DNA of 64,000 nt from Trichobilharzia regenti (lineage: Eukaryota > Platyhelminthes > Trematoda > Strigeidida > Schistosomatidae), in contig OX235270.1 in assembly GCA_944472135.2 (NCBI GenBank), positions 120,357,842-120,421,841 of the forward strand. The letters are read 5' to 3'. The position numbers and the translations under genes were made by a program. The notes under the pieces are model-generated. The model was not told the origin of the DNA, did no database searches, and was given only the letters and a program-made list of their open reading frames with translations. Of this stretch, positions 24,238 to 35,625 are shown piece after piece (the first letter of the stretch is position 1; every line of letters starts with the position of its first letter).

Positions 24238-24351
24238 AAATTGTCTAACCCAGCTGGGGGTATTTTTGATGAGAAGTTAATGGTGGATAGTGATACAGAT
24301 GACGATAATACTAATATAAATATAATAAATTCATGTCAACGGTTCCAGTAG
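24238..24351 (+). CDS. Possible exon of an unidentified plus-strand gene
   Basis: After a good acceptor ('ccaataaactttacag') 37 codons remain open: KLSNPAGGIFDEKLMVDSDT, followed by an Asp/Asn-rich stretch, ending at TAG (24349-24351). A donor-like GT two bases before the TAG (ccagtagta) would allow continuation instead. Codon content looks more gene-like than its surroundings. I see no clear poly(A) signal close by and no partner exon, and I do not recognise the protein. It could be chance. Confidence 0.3.
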   Translation, partial: KLSNPAGGIFDEKLMVDSDTDDDNTNINIINSCQRFQ

Positions 24352-25600
24352 TATATAAATATATTTACAGTTACAAAATGGTCTGTAAAAAATGAGGACT
24401 AAAAGGAATTAGAGAGCCAGAAAAAATGACGAAGTAAGGAGAGTCATAATATGATTTGATGAGAATTGGGGTATAAATTAAGTCTATGGGATTTTTCTTT
24501 TACTTCCTTTTTAAATATATTTTTAGATTATTCATGGTTGTAATATTCAAACCTTCCAACTTGAATTTCTTGATGGGAAACTATTTAATTCAAACCCATA
24601 GATGGGATTATTCGTTTTGTTTACTCGTTTCCATATTACTGGTTACATTGTAATTTAGTAGATAAGCAGTTTTTCAGTCAATTTATGTTTCCATTTTGCT
24701 TATTCAGAAGAAACAGAGCTAAGATGAGAACAGCTGGTCGAGGAGCCTTTCTGAGAACGCTAAAAGAACAGGAGTGACATACCAGTTGTACCAAACTGTT
24801 GCTGATCGCAGTTAGACCTGGAATCTCAATCGATAGAGCTCCAGAGAATACTAGTTCGAGTTTCTCAACGACTCAAGATTCCACTTCCCCTTTCAACAAC
24901 CATTCTTCATGTATACATTTATTAATTAGACATCCGTAAACTCAGACGTTCCTTAATTTTTGGTAGAAAACAAAATATGTTAATGGGTTAAATTTATTGC
25001 ATACAACACATTGACCACAATTACATCATAAAAAATACACGGACGTTGAAATGTTCGCTTCTCTGGTTGCATTGGCAATAGCAGTTAAGTAACGTGACTG
25101 TCTATGTGGTAAATGATAGACAGTGATGACAAAACACAGGAACCTTACACTGAAACATTTATTTGCATAAGTTATTAGTAATCTGCTTCCTTTGTCCTCC
25201 TTTCATTCTCCTTATATTGTCTAACTAGGATCTTTTCTATTTCTCTTCATTTCAGTCTAATCAATCGTTCTGCTGCTCAGGATTCTTGTAGAAGATATTG
25301 CACCCAATACAATACTCAGAAATTCTCACTGGTATCACACTCTACAATATTAGTACCAGGGGTAGTAAAAGTAATAGAGTAAAACATTCTAATCTGTTTA
25401 TGTCGATTAGATTAATACGGGCATAGCGAAATCCAGGATTCCTATCAGATTATTTATCTTATGCAGTTTCTAATAATTAATGCTATAACTAGGATCGATA
25501 CTGTGACATTAATGCTTTACTATGGGAACTGCTTTTTTATACCATATTTACATCATCTAGCTCTGGCTAGTGAACACTACTGACAGTTGGAGTGATCTCT
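24352..25600. other. Intergenic stretch, no gene seen
   Basis: No gene, RNA or clear transposon fragment could be supported. 'ctggctagtgaacactactgac' near 25564 recalls a dispersed phrase also seen near 29215 and 56805. Confidence 0.5.
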
Positions 25601-25815
25601 GTGTGCACACCTTGTACACATCTGTATTCTATGCTGTTTGTGATTTATATTCACCTGTTATCATACCTGCAATCTTGCAAGTCAAGTTAAAAGTTGCTAT
25701 CTCCTTTCATCTCCCCTTGTTACAATGTCGAATTAAATAACAATTGTAACTATGCAAACTTACGTGTAAACATGTGATTGCCGAAAAGATATCTCTAGTG
25801 AGTGATTTATCACTT
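25601..25815 (+). mobile_element. Penelope-like element 3' tail
   Basis: 'gtcaagttaaaagttgctatctcc', 'gaattaaataac' and 'gccgaaaagatatct' match the end of the tandem block at 11.78-11.91 kb ('atcaagttgaaaattattatc', 'cgccgaaaagatatct'). No coding part remains. Confidence 0.5.
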
Positions 25816-26165
25816 TTCTGATCAATAGGTTGTATACATCGTACAGGTATTTGAAGATTTTATTTCTAAAACAGTCTCTTTGTACTTACGTCAAATTTTT
25901 CTCTGATTAAGTTTTTCGTATGTATGCTAAATAATTACTGATTCGAAGGAAATGATAACAAAGATAGTATACTGTTATATCTTGAAAAAACATCAGAATT
26001 TTTGGGAGTAGTATGTATTGGTCAAACGTACATCACAACTTTAAGAAAAAGATAATTACATCTTGATAAGGAAGCATATAATATGATGAAATATTACTTT
26101 ATTAAGACGAACATAGGATGAATTATGAATTAATATTAAGTAAAATAGTAAAAGGAATCAAGGAA

Positions 26166-26340
26166 TTAACGATCAGCTCTGTTGAGATCAGTATTATCTT
26201 CTTCGTCGTCTTCCCACGGATCAATTTTATTGAGTCCAAGCGACTGTTCCTTGCTAACTGACTGGAGCAGTGTATCGATGCTTCTATGACAGCTTAAGAA
26301 TAAAGTGATTTCATATGACTGACGGTGACCAGCAAAGAAT
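26166..26340 (-). CDS. Possible terminal exon of an unidentified minus-strand gene
   Basis: On the minus strand an acceptor 'acggatacttcag' is followed by one base and 57 open codons that look coding: FFAGHRQSYEITLFLSCHRS, then IDTLLQSVSKEQSLGLNKID, then an acidic end (PWEDDEEDN) and the stop TAA at 26166-26168. An AATAAA lies about 60 bases downstream (26098-26103 on the minus strand), a sensible short 3' UTR. The layout fits the last exon of a real gene or a truncated retrocopy. I find no upstream exon on this strand with confidence and do not recognise the family. Confidence 0.35.
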
Positions 26341-26935
26341 CTGAAGTATCCGTTTTAGATTGGTCATTTAGGTATGCCTCTATCCTCAGTAAGTGATGTT
26401 ATTCCTTAGACGCCGAAATCAGAGCCTCTTATTTTGGTTGTGAAAAGTGTTGTCCACTAGGTCACTGGGATACCAGAGCCACCTCTCATGTAACGGATAT
26501 TAGTTGCTATTTACTTCAATTATTATCACTAAACCTGTTTTTAAGTCGTTTTGAATAGAGCGATAAGATCAGCAAATTCAGCAGATGAATTCATAGGGTT
26601 TTCGTCAGCTGCACACTTAGGTAGTAAATGTGACAGAATTTAGACATACTTTAACTAAACGGTCAGTTGGTGTTATATGAGTAGAGGCGAAAACGATGCA
26701 ATAACTTTGCAATAAATCACCGAAAACAAAAACCTTATATATTGTAACGAGAAACAGACTCTGGAAATGAAGCGTAATTCACGTACATGCAGGTGATAGA
26801 ATCAGTGACTGCTAATTTAGTAAAACAGCCGCTGACAATTTCCTCTTGAAAACATAATTCCAGCTTCACTCTTCGGATAACGAAAGCTTAAAAAATTTTA
26901 ATTGATTGTGAAGTGGTTTATCTGTCCACCATCTC
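26341..26935. other. Intergenic stretch, no gene seen
   Basis: 'gtccactaggtcactgggatacc' near 26452 may be a decayed antisense SINE head. Nothing else is supported. Confidence 0.4.
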
Positions 26936-27180
26936 AAATTATTATTTTTCCCCTAGGGTTCCAAGTGGAACATTGGGTTTCAGTAACACATCTCAATTTC
27001 GCTCTGTTTTATTGACTCCTCTCTGACTGGCCCCATGATTTTCTGTAATCTTTCATCCCCCGTTAACACAGTCTACTCCGTATTACCCTCGGAGGTCCAA
27101 CTCGCCACTTCTTATACAGGTTTCGCTTGAGAATCTGACGCCAACCATCTTAAAAGGTTTTGATTTTTGATTTGCTGACC
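26936..27180 (-). mobile_element. RTE-like 3'-end fragment
   Basis: 'ccctagggttccaagtggaacattgggtttcagtaac' followed by 'catctcaatttc' and 'ccaactcgccacttctta' parallels the antisense 3' end of the copy at 7.31-7.46 kb ('aattcctagaggaacataggg', 'caccaactcgccgcttccc'). 5'-truncated and decayed. Confidence 0.6.
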
Positions 27181-27234
27181 TTTGTAAGCCAAGTGTTGAG
27201 TTATGCCACTGTTAAATGAAACTCACTAATTTAG

Positions 27235-27612
27235 TGGACAGATGTTCTCAGTCACCGTTGGCAATGTTCACCTGAGCATACTTATCTAGCAAGCAGTAAA
27301 TGGGGAGAAGTGTATACCCCTGATTACTCGTCCTAGTTTTGGATTCTTCAGAAGCGCACAACTGAGACCTACTGGAGATCGAATCCAAGACCTGCAGGTG
27401 ACGAGATCAAGCACGTTATTTATTCAGCCACTTGGGCCGGAATCCAGTGGACCATGGATCCCAATTACTGTCAATTCGCAGTTTGAGCACGACCGCCAGA
27501 TGGTGTCATCTGAGGACATCTGTCCTCACAACCGACCTAGTGGATCACACTGCTCACGAATTCTCACTAGAACTCCGGACATCCTCATTCTATACGCAGT
27601 GACTAGAGCTTA
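27235..27612 (-). repeat. Hammerhead-type SINE, antisense
   Basis: On the minus strand it reads leader ('atccatggtccactgg'), box A region, box B region ('ggtcttggattcgatctcc'), then a hammerhead-like block with the canonical-looking core CUGAAGA, stem AUCC/GGAC-type and a damaged GAAA (GAGUAA) at about 27310-27350. Same family as the plus copy at 27.94-28.29 kb. Confidence 0.65.
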
Positions 27613-27939
27613 AGAAGAAATCTACAAGTTTAGAAGGTTCACTGAGGCTTCAGGCTTTCAGTAAAACAAATGGGGTGAATATCTACTGAGTCCAACAGGC
27701 TACTTTTTACCCAAAGAGAACTCAAGAGGGAATTTTTCTTTGAGAATAAGCTATCATAGTTGACTTTACAATACACCCCTTTTATTAGAAATGTCAAACA
27801 ATTATCACCGAGTTAACCTTAAGGAATTCTTTTATGCGATGATACTGGGAACTCACATACCAGAGACGAAGCTTTCTCATGAATTAGGACAAGTCAACGA
27901 GAAATTTAGGGATTTCAATAAATACTGATGCTCACTAGT

Positions 27940-28300
27940 GACTGGCCCAATTCAGGCAGTTAACCTGGGGTTCTAGTGGAAAACCGTGACCAGTAGTGTA
28001 CAGTAGGTCGAAAATGAGGCAGTAACTCATCGAAGAAGACATTGCGAAGTGGTCACGCTGTGTCGTGAACTGGCAGAAGCTGGAATTCAAGAACCTTCGG
28101 ATAGGGTCCCAGTGGCTCAATGGTCTACGAGCTCCCCTTGCAGCCAGAAGGTCCATATTTCGAACCCCGGTGGGTGCGCACTGATGAAGAGTCCCAAACT
28201 AGGACGAAACAGTTGTCCAGTACTTCCAGGTTTTCCAGTGGTTCTCTAACTGATGTCAGCTCATGGTGAAATCCTCCATAAAATATTGAACTGAAGTTTC
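27940..28300 (+). repeat. Hammerhead-type SINE, best preserved copy
   Basis: Leader with 'gttctagtggaaaaccgtgacc' and 'gcgaagtggtcacgctgtgtc', box A region 'gtcccagtggctcaatgg' (28107), box B-like 'cgaaccccgg', then a hammerhead-like block at 28174-28228: stem I strand, AUGAAGA in the place of CUGANGA, stem GUCC/GGAC, GAAA, a short hairpin ending in GUC, then the opposite stem I strand. It ends with 'cagtggttctctaactg' and 'tgtcagctcatgg'. Confidence 0.75.
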
Positions 28301-29110
28301 CTGATAAACAGATATGTCTGACAGGCAAATTAATTACCTAGTACTACCTCACTACTCTCAGTGTTAACAGTAGTATTCCCAACGAAATACCTATACAAAA
28401 TCAGACAATATTTATCTGATAATTTTGTAACAGCTAAAAGTAAAAAACAAACAACAAAATTTCAATTACATGAATGAATCTATTAAAAGGGCATTAATTT
28501 CCTTCGGTGTTTGTTAGTTTAAAAGTTTGGTAAATGGTAATCATATGTGAAATAAATTTTACTTCTGTTCATATTTTTATATTGTCAACTTTTTCTTGCG
28601 ATCAGTTTACTTTTAGAAAACATGAGAATTCAATTATCATGAAGGGATAATATTATACAGTTCTCAAACAAAAAAATTACTGAAAGAAAATTCACAAACA
28701 TTGCCCTGTCACACACTGAAATAGTTTTGAATTAATTTACTGTTCGCTGATGATTTCTTTTGTATGTGTACTTTGTCCGATTCGATGATACAATTCCGAA
28801 TCTTCAATGAAGAAAATCAGCTTTCCAAAGTTGGGTGTCAGAGTGCGAAAGACAAAGATGGCTGTCCACCTCCATGATGGAGGAGTGGACCAGATGAATT
28901 AAAACAACTAATATCAACATAAATCAGATTCACAGTTTGTAAATTGGGTAACAGCTTAGAACATACACAGTCCGAGTATATTGAAACTGCACTATAGTTT
29001 CCATTGAAACTCAAACTGTGTAAATTGCAAAAGGCTAACCAGTTTGTAAATTGTAAATATGATTTAGCTATGATAAGTTCGACCAAGTAGCAGTCCATAT
29101 ACTGGATGGT
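28300..29110. other. Intergenic stretch with a small hairpin
   Basis: No gene is supported. 28862-28888 is a near-perfect inverted repeat (gtccacctccat / atggaggagtggac). The phrase 'cagtttgtaaatt' recurs at about 28931 and 29040, with a variant at 29012. A minus-strand frame of 86 codons covers this but shows no domain. Confidence 0.4.
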
Positions 29111-29265
29111 TTGAAATAACTTAGCTCTCTGAGTCTAATCAAAAGCGCGTACACCGGTGGTGAGCACAGCGTCAAACGAGCAAAATGGCCGTCCGATGTT
29201 TGGATCAACTCAATCTGACTAACAAGCACTACTGGTTAACATGGGTGGTATTCAGCTACACATCC

Positions 29266-29295
29266 CAGTCAGTCAGTCAGTCAGTCAGTCAGTAG
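29266..29295. repeat. (CAGT)n microsatellite
   Basis: Seven or so tandem CAGT units, followed directly by 'agtacatag'. It sits at the end of a dispersed repeat-like stretch (29140-29265). Confidence 0.9.
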
Positions 29296-30249
29296 TACAT
29301 AGTTCTGTGCCGACATCAAGATACTAAACAGTTCTATAACAAAGCATCTAGCTGATTAAGGGTATGATATTGACGCTTTCAGGTCATTTACTGATGTCGT
29401 TGAACAAAACGTAACAAAAAGATGCCAGTAGTTGAAGAGGTTTGTGCAATTATTTTTCAAGGGGAAAATAGTGGCTAATTTGAATCCATCACAGCAGTAT
29501 CTTTTCTTTTACTAACTGTCATTACTGTCATTTCATTTCATCTATTATCACTAATCATGCCATTTGTTAAAAAATATTTTTTTTCTTAGTATTATTGTCT
29601 TAAATGGTTGCCATTATTACTACTAATAATCATTTTGTAATTCACTGTTTTCAGGTTCTCCCCACCCCCTTGAATGAATAACTGTTTGTTACGGTAACGC
29701 GACGAAACTACAATCAATCACAGTAAGTAATCATCGAATTTGCCCTCAGTAAGACCTTGTCTGTGTGGCTTTGCTGAACAACAACATGCGTAGAGATGTA
29801 GCAACGAACCTCCTTCGATTTACCCTTGACAGCTTTTGAGGACTTCACCAATACTTCCTCTTCTGAATTTTGAACTTACGGATATCTGTTTCTCTGACAT
29901 ATATATAGGGATTTTTTTCAATAACTCCCACTGTAACATAAACAGCATAATAATCATCGAAGAGACTCTTTTCAATGAATTTATTGTCAAGCTATACAAT
30001 CATAAATACATGATTTTTAAAGAACTATATCCCTTGAGGAAATCAAGGCAAATTTGTGAATACTTAAAATAATAATGTGAAAGGCAATAAAATGGATGAT
30101 TCAAAATAATAAATGGGACAAGTGAAATAATAACTGATTGTTGTTAGAAATGAGGACAAAAACAATCATAGTCATAGTAATAAGGGAAAGATAAATATAT
30201 TAAATGAACGAAATAGGAAACAGAAAACGTTTATCCCCCTACCAACAAG
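29296..30249. other. Intergenic stretch, no gene seen
   Basis: AT-rich. A 78-codon plus-strand frame at 29836-30072 has no recognisable feature. Confidence 0.45.
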
Positions 30250-31110
30250 GTAGAAAAAGCGACTGTACATGCTTCTTTTGAACACTAAGGTTTGCCTTCT
30301 AAGGAGTAGGTGAAGTGATAGATGCACATGATGGTGACCAGATGTGGGAGTTTATCTTCTACAGATAATGTGAATAACTTACTGTTGATGAAGATGCATT
30401 GGAATCTATTAGCAAAGATCGCCTTACCGTCTGATCTAGAAAGACGATTTCTCAGCATATCTGAAACCTGATTATTGCATTTGAATTCCGGCTTTATGAA
30501 GACGGTTGTTTTTGGAAGTGAGTTAGTTAACGGTTTGAATTATTTACCCTTCGTGTTTTTGTCAGTAAATTTGTTTGAGTAATCGTTTTCTACAAGCATG
30601 AATTTCGGGCAAGAAAGTTCCATTTCAGAGCAGTCAGAACTTCAAGTATTTCTTATCCTATAGCAGATCGAATGTTACAAATTTATTCTACCGGAGATAG
30701 GCAGCCAACCATAGAAACCAGTTAGTTATCCGTTTTATTCATATTTTTGGTGGATGGAGAGTTAAAAAGATTCATCCTTACCTCTAGTAGGGCACATATC
30801 AAGAAAATCAATGCTTACTTGGGATTCCTATTCTATACTAAGTTGTAACGTAGGACGACAGTTGCGGAATTATGGCAATATATCATTAGAAACTACTTCC
30901 CTATCGAAGATAAAGGAGGCGTCACTTACACATCACTCATGAATATCCTACAAACCAATGGTTTGTCTTAACTGAATGTCTTCAGGTTTTTCCATAAAAA
31001 ATCCGTCAACATGGAGACACAATGGTGATCCCATCACAGTGCCATATTTCTGTCTATAAATCTCAATGCTAAAACTAAACTGAATGTTTAGCGTACATCT
31101 CAATCGGAGT
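30250..31110 (-). mobile_element. Penelope-like element, family B, RT end to GIY-YIG start
   Basis: On the minus strand 'EIYRQKYGTVMGSPLCLHVD' then GFFMEKPEDI (about 31055-30965) matches the PLE reverse transcriptase block that normally reads with AMGSPL. Downstream, across frames with stops, come 'LSIHQK', 'LTGFYGWLPIS', 'CYRIRNT', 'RNRLSRSDGKAIFANRF' and finally 'MCIYHFTYS', the start of the GIY-YIG domain. This is the same family layout as at 16.1 kb. Many stops show it is dead. Confidence 0.7.
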
Positions 31111-31129
31111 TATTTGATGCAGGTTGTTG

Positions 31130-31440
31130 GCAAAGCTGTGTGAATCAGTGCGATCTCTCATATATACCAGACAGTTTATGTGATAGGTACACTGGTGAAT
31201 AACGAAGTCACATCAAATTTCGAGGAAAATTTTTAAATGCTTTTTATGAGCACTTCCCTATTCTTTGTGCTCTTGATTCCTAACAGCTGTCTCCAAATAA
31301 CTACTCATCACTGATTCAATTTGTCATAGACCCTCCCGACTACATGTATACCTCCTAAATAACTGTACAGCTCTGAAGAGAAGTTATAAAAATAGACCTG
31401 TTTGCTGTGATCCTAGTGATACAAATAATTTGTACAAACA
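31130..31440 (+). mobile_element. Possible PLE nuclease fragment, opposite strand
   Basis: Plus-strand 'VNQCDLSYIPDSLCDRYTGE' with following 'EHFPILCALDS' vaguely follows the GIY-YIG core and its EH motif, and the stretch ends with 'actgtacagctctgaagag', as PLE tails do elsewhere. If right, it lies head to head with the preceding minus-strand piece. Confidence 0.35.
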
Positions 31441-31507
31441 GGAGTTTAAATGAAAGGTTGTTATGATTTACAATTACTGTTTGTGATTTTATCAAAAAAG
31501 TAGTAAT

Positions 31508-31720
31508 GCTTCGGTGGCCTATTGGTAGAGTGCTTGTCAGTCAAGCGTGTGGTCCAGGCCCGATTCCCAGCTGACGTTCCTCCACACTTTCCCTCGCCTA
31601 TTAGCCAATAGTAAACCAAGGGAAGTTGGACGTGAGGCTAACAACCACCTTCGCTACTGGAACTTCAAAAAGTCTAAAGCCCTTCCATCCGCTTGGGATG
31701 TGAAGGAATGAAAAGGAAAA
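31508..31720 (+). repeat. tRNA-headed SINE, second head type (body B)
   Basis: The head 'gcttcggtggcctattggtagagtgcttg' is box A-like and 'ggcccgattcccagctgacg' is a damaged box B. The body 'ttggacgtgaggctaacaacc', 'ctactggaacttcaaaaag' is homologous to the body behind the different head at 58.55 kb ('ttgggcatgaggctagcatcc', 'ccacagaaacttcaag'). Confidence 0.65.
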
Positions 31721-32639
31721 AAAGGTGATAATGCATTCGCATCGATCAGTGAATAATAACTCTCATGACCAAAACGTCAAATAACAAGTTGACTGAAAAC
31801 TAAAAAGAATATGAGTAAACTTAGTAACAACAAGTCATTAGGGTCAAAATATCACTTCCAAAGTCACCAAAAAAGAAACCGATAATCAACTTACAGAATG
31901 ATTATTTCTGAATTTAGTTCTGGTAATGTGACCTAGAATGACCACGAAAGCTTCACGATTTAGTCATCCAGTTCTGAGTGGGCAACACCATAAAAAGTAA
32001 TGCCGTGAGCTACTACTGCAACTTTAATCAACTTTGCATTCCAGTATAAAAACCTACTATAGAGTGACACACAATATGAATAACAATACTGTGAGAAGTC
32101 TTTCTTTTCCTTCTAATTGTCTAACGATTTATACGCGTTTTCTCCATACCGTCATTTTTATTAAACATGCTGAAAATGCACAAATACCTACAGAATTCAT
32201 ATAAACTCAAACGTCCATAAATATCTACAATGATACAGATAGCTAAGAAAGTTGTTCTTTGTTCATTTTCGTGACTAATCATCAACCTTTAGGCTATTTT
32301 CCGTGTATTACTTGTTTAATTTTCTCTAGTGCTGTTCTTTCTTCCAGTGCTTTTTACTCTTTATGCATGTATTCATTGACAGAATAAAAATCATAATTCG
32401 ATATGAATATGTAGCTGGAGTGAAACAAAAGTCTTAGACATATCAGTTTCTGAAAAAAAGAGCACTGACTGAGTTTGTAAAGCAGTCGGCACAGAAGTAA
32501 ATGTTTCTGCTCTAAGTGATATCGTGTTTCAACAATTTAAGATGCATGACATAAAAAAAGTTGTATAGCGTGGCTGAAATGAATACTGTGGAAGTGGTTA
32601 GACAGTATGCATAAAAAAAATATCCTGAACTGGTTACTG
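31721..32639. other. Intergenic stretch with one PLE 3' scrap
   Basis: At 31925-32000 'cacgaaagcttcacgatttagtcatccagttctgagtggg' is a plus-strand relative of the PLE end at 33.77-33.83 kb. The remainder shows no supported feature. Confidence 0.45.
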
Positions 32640-33826
32640 GTTGATAATCGAATTAACTGTTATACGTTTGGTACTGACTAATATTTATTACTTAGGTTTG
32701 GAATGTGACGATGAAACTAGTTGATAAAACACTGTGGTACACGTTGTTTTTTGCTTTAAGTGAAATCAATTCACAGAATACTTCAATTAACATGGAAGCT
32801 ATGTAGTTATGTTAGTTGGTGGACTAAGACGTCCAAAAATGGTATTCTGTCAAGCGAACAACCACAGGAGAATTTGAAACTCAAATTTATAGAAAATCAA
32901 CTCACAGAGACCAAGTACTCAGTTAAAACAGCAACAATCCAGTAACACCCAAAAAAAAGTTGTATACAAACACTTTTGAAGACGGCCAGAACTCATTGCA
33001 GCACTCACACCTGAAGGAAAATTGAAGAAAGACATCTCATGGACGTCTCCTAAAAAGAATAGATATTCGCGGAACTTCGTAAAAAGGAATCTACTCCCAA
33101 GCCAACCTACCAAATAAAAGGCCCCCAAGGAAACCACAAAGAAAATCGTCGTATCATATATTAAAGACATCTCAGAAAACACTCTTGCACGTCTCACACA
33201 AACCGACAAAATCACTTCACTCAGTTCGGTGTCAACCAAAAGACCTCACAGTGAAACGAGATAAAACCAATATCATTTACAAAATAAATTGTAACAACCA
33301 CGAAAAAACACTACGTTGGCTAAAGTGGATGTCCCCTTTGTCTTCATATTTATGAACATAAACTAGCCGTCAAAAGACATGGCGTCCACTCCCCCGCTTA
33401 TATCGCTGCATGCAGACAGTCATGGACGTGAATTCGACTGCGACAAAGTTCAATTATTAGACAGAGGAAACACCAAGAATGCTAAAGAAATTTTAGAAGC
33501 CTGGTATTGCAGTGAATCATCAATCAACAGACACATGGAGATAGACACAATTCACCAAACGATAAGAAGGAAATCTCACACACAAAGGGTTAAATTTCAG
33601 GTCAAGGAGACAACCATTTCCGATACAAGTAGCCTCGAGGGTGTGAAATCACACAAAAACAACCAGTCAAGTTCAAGGTGACCAGGAGAGATGACTACTA
33701 AACTCGTGGAGAAATCTAGAAGCTCATTTCAAATTGAAGTATGCGCTAAAGATGTTACCTAGTGGCGTAATGAAAGCTTCGCAAATAAACCATCCAGCTC
33801 AGAGGACACAACTACATTGAAATCAT
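32640..33826 (+). mobile_element. Penelope-like element, family A, copy 2 (inverted relative to copy 1)
   Basis: Reads 'GEFETQIYRKSTH' and 'EDGQNSLQHSHLKEN' (PLE linker, frames broken), then the nuclease C-terminal frame 33379-33681 with 'REFDCDKVQLLDRGN' and 'ILEAWYCSESSINRHMEID'. In that 100-codon frame it differs from copy 1 at three residues. It starts ('ttgataatcgaattaactg') and ends ('gacacaactacattgaaatca') at the same element positions as copy 1. RT catalytic part absent. Confidence 0.8.
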
Positions 33827-35625
33827 CCACCCGAGCTACAAATCTTTTCCATCATACATTGACAGGAATGTTAAGACAATGCTACAAGCAATGAATAGTG
33901 TGCGGGGCATCAGGGACAACTCTCAGTCAAAATAGAAAGAAATTATAAACATTTATTCTAAGAATACGAGTAAGAGTCAAAATAAGAAATAGCATAAAGA
34001 TCTAATATTAAAGGAACAGAGATACTCAGAAAAATGCAAACATAGTAAAATAGTGTACTGGTCAGGAAGTTTTGAAAACGTTTGTTTATAATTCACCGAA
34101 CGAAAGAGGCAATTCACAAGCATAAATAAATCTAGGAAATGTTGAAAACGTTGGGTTGGCACTGTAAAGATAAAAAACATTCTGGAATATTCTTATTTTA
34201 ATTCGATATGGCATTAAAATATAGTCAATAACAAATTAAGACTCACAAATGAAACATAAGCGCAAAAAAGATTGAATAACTGCCCATTATCTAAGTAATC
34301 TAGAATAATAGAGAAGTCTTGTTATCTGCAGAAATAATACTTTGGCTATATAGTTACGCTATGAACTTTCAGATTACTAATACCTCTGATGGAAAAAGTT
34401 TATTGTACTCTTAGAACACCATATATCTTACATAATATTCATAAGACAATAATGTTAGCGAGCTTTCTTGTCTCGTCCCTCTAGAAGTCTTTTTAGTTTT
34501 GTCACCTACTCACGTGTTTTTTTGATCAACTTTTCCATTGGCAAAAAAATTATCAATGCTCCTTCGAAGAACTTAAGTGATGTATTACTTATATCTATTC
34601 ATGAGAAGAACACACCACACCTAATCCGTACTAATACTGGATTCATTTCGCAACTTTTGTATGAGCCACACACTCATGTTGTACAGGTCAACACTTTTAG
34701 CATATTCGATTAACATCAATGGGAATTAGTTTCCACGCTCAATAAACAGCACAACAGCTGGATACTCTGTTAGTTACTCTCTGAAGAAGGCCATTGAAGT
34801 GAAACAAATTAAATTGCTTTAATTTAAGTAGCGTTTATAATCCTGTTTTTCAGTGGAATAAAGGAAGGAAAGCTTAACTAGTGTTCAAAACATGTTTTCA
34901 CTGTATTTATTACATTGCATGAATCTAATACAAAATGTCAAATAGGAAATAATTGTTCAATGGACTAATATTTAGTATTATTTAGCGTTTCAAATGAAAT
35001 CCTCCCAATACACAGGCAATATTAATGCAAGGCTGGAATTTTTTTTTTCAGTCAGTGTTATTCATTATTCAGATAATCAGTAATAATATTGACACAAAGA
35101 TGATGACGATAATGACGGTGACTATGGTGACTATACCTCTGTTGACATTTAGATACAAAAGTACAATCATTTAAAATACTTTTTATTAATTAGAAATAAT
35201 AAACATGCTTTTTGGTTTATGGTAACTTTAAAAGAAATGTAATTAGTTTGAAAACAAATTTCTTTTTTAAAAAATAAAGGCTATATTAGATTTGTCAACT
35301 GTGCATTTAAATACAGCTAACTCTTACTTCAAATTCAAGCTCTCAATATACAGCTGTATTTACCTGAATAGATAAGTGGCAAATATGACAATAAAGGAAA
35401 GTAGAAACAAATGAGACTTATATACGTTCACATTATCATACTACTCTCTATACTGGTATACAAGTACATCTGGATGAAGAGTTTCAAACAGGAGAAAATA
35501 AACCTTCTGGATTCATCGTCGAGCCATGAATAAATGCAGTATTTTCAGATCAAGATAGTGAAACAAACTGAAGGAAACTTTTCCCGTATATGGAGTTCAG
35601 TTTCTCCCAGATGTAGCAAAAGGCT
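33827..35625. other. Intergenic stretch, no gene seen
   Basis: Includes frames at 33977-34180 (minus) and 34468-34713 (plus) without recognisable domains, and a short GATGATGAC-like run near 35099. Nothing is supported as a gene. Confidence 0.45.

Noticed and set aside
29266..29295. CRISPR-like short repeats
   Set aside because: Plain CAGT tandem repeat without spacers, in a eukaryotic context.
7300..33826. One large inverted segmental duplication explaining both the RTE pair and the PLE pair
   Set aside because: The order is RTE then PLE on the minus strand and again RTE then PLE on the plus strand. A single inversion-duplication would reverse the order, and the spacings differ (about 1 kb against 12 kb).
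34468..34713. 81-codon plus-strand frame
   Set aside because: No domain, no splice or promoter context; probably chance.
35095..35155. Asp-rich coding stretch
   Set aside because: A GAT-type simple repeat with a stop just upstream in frame and no acceptor.
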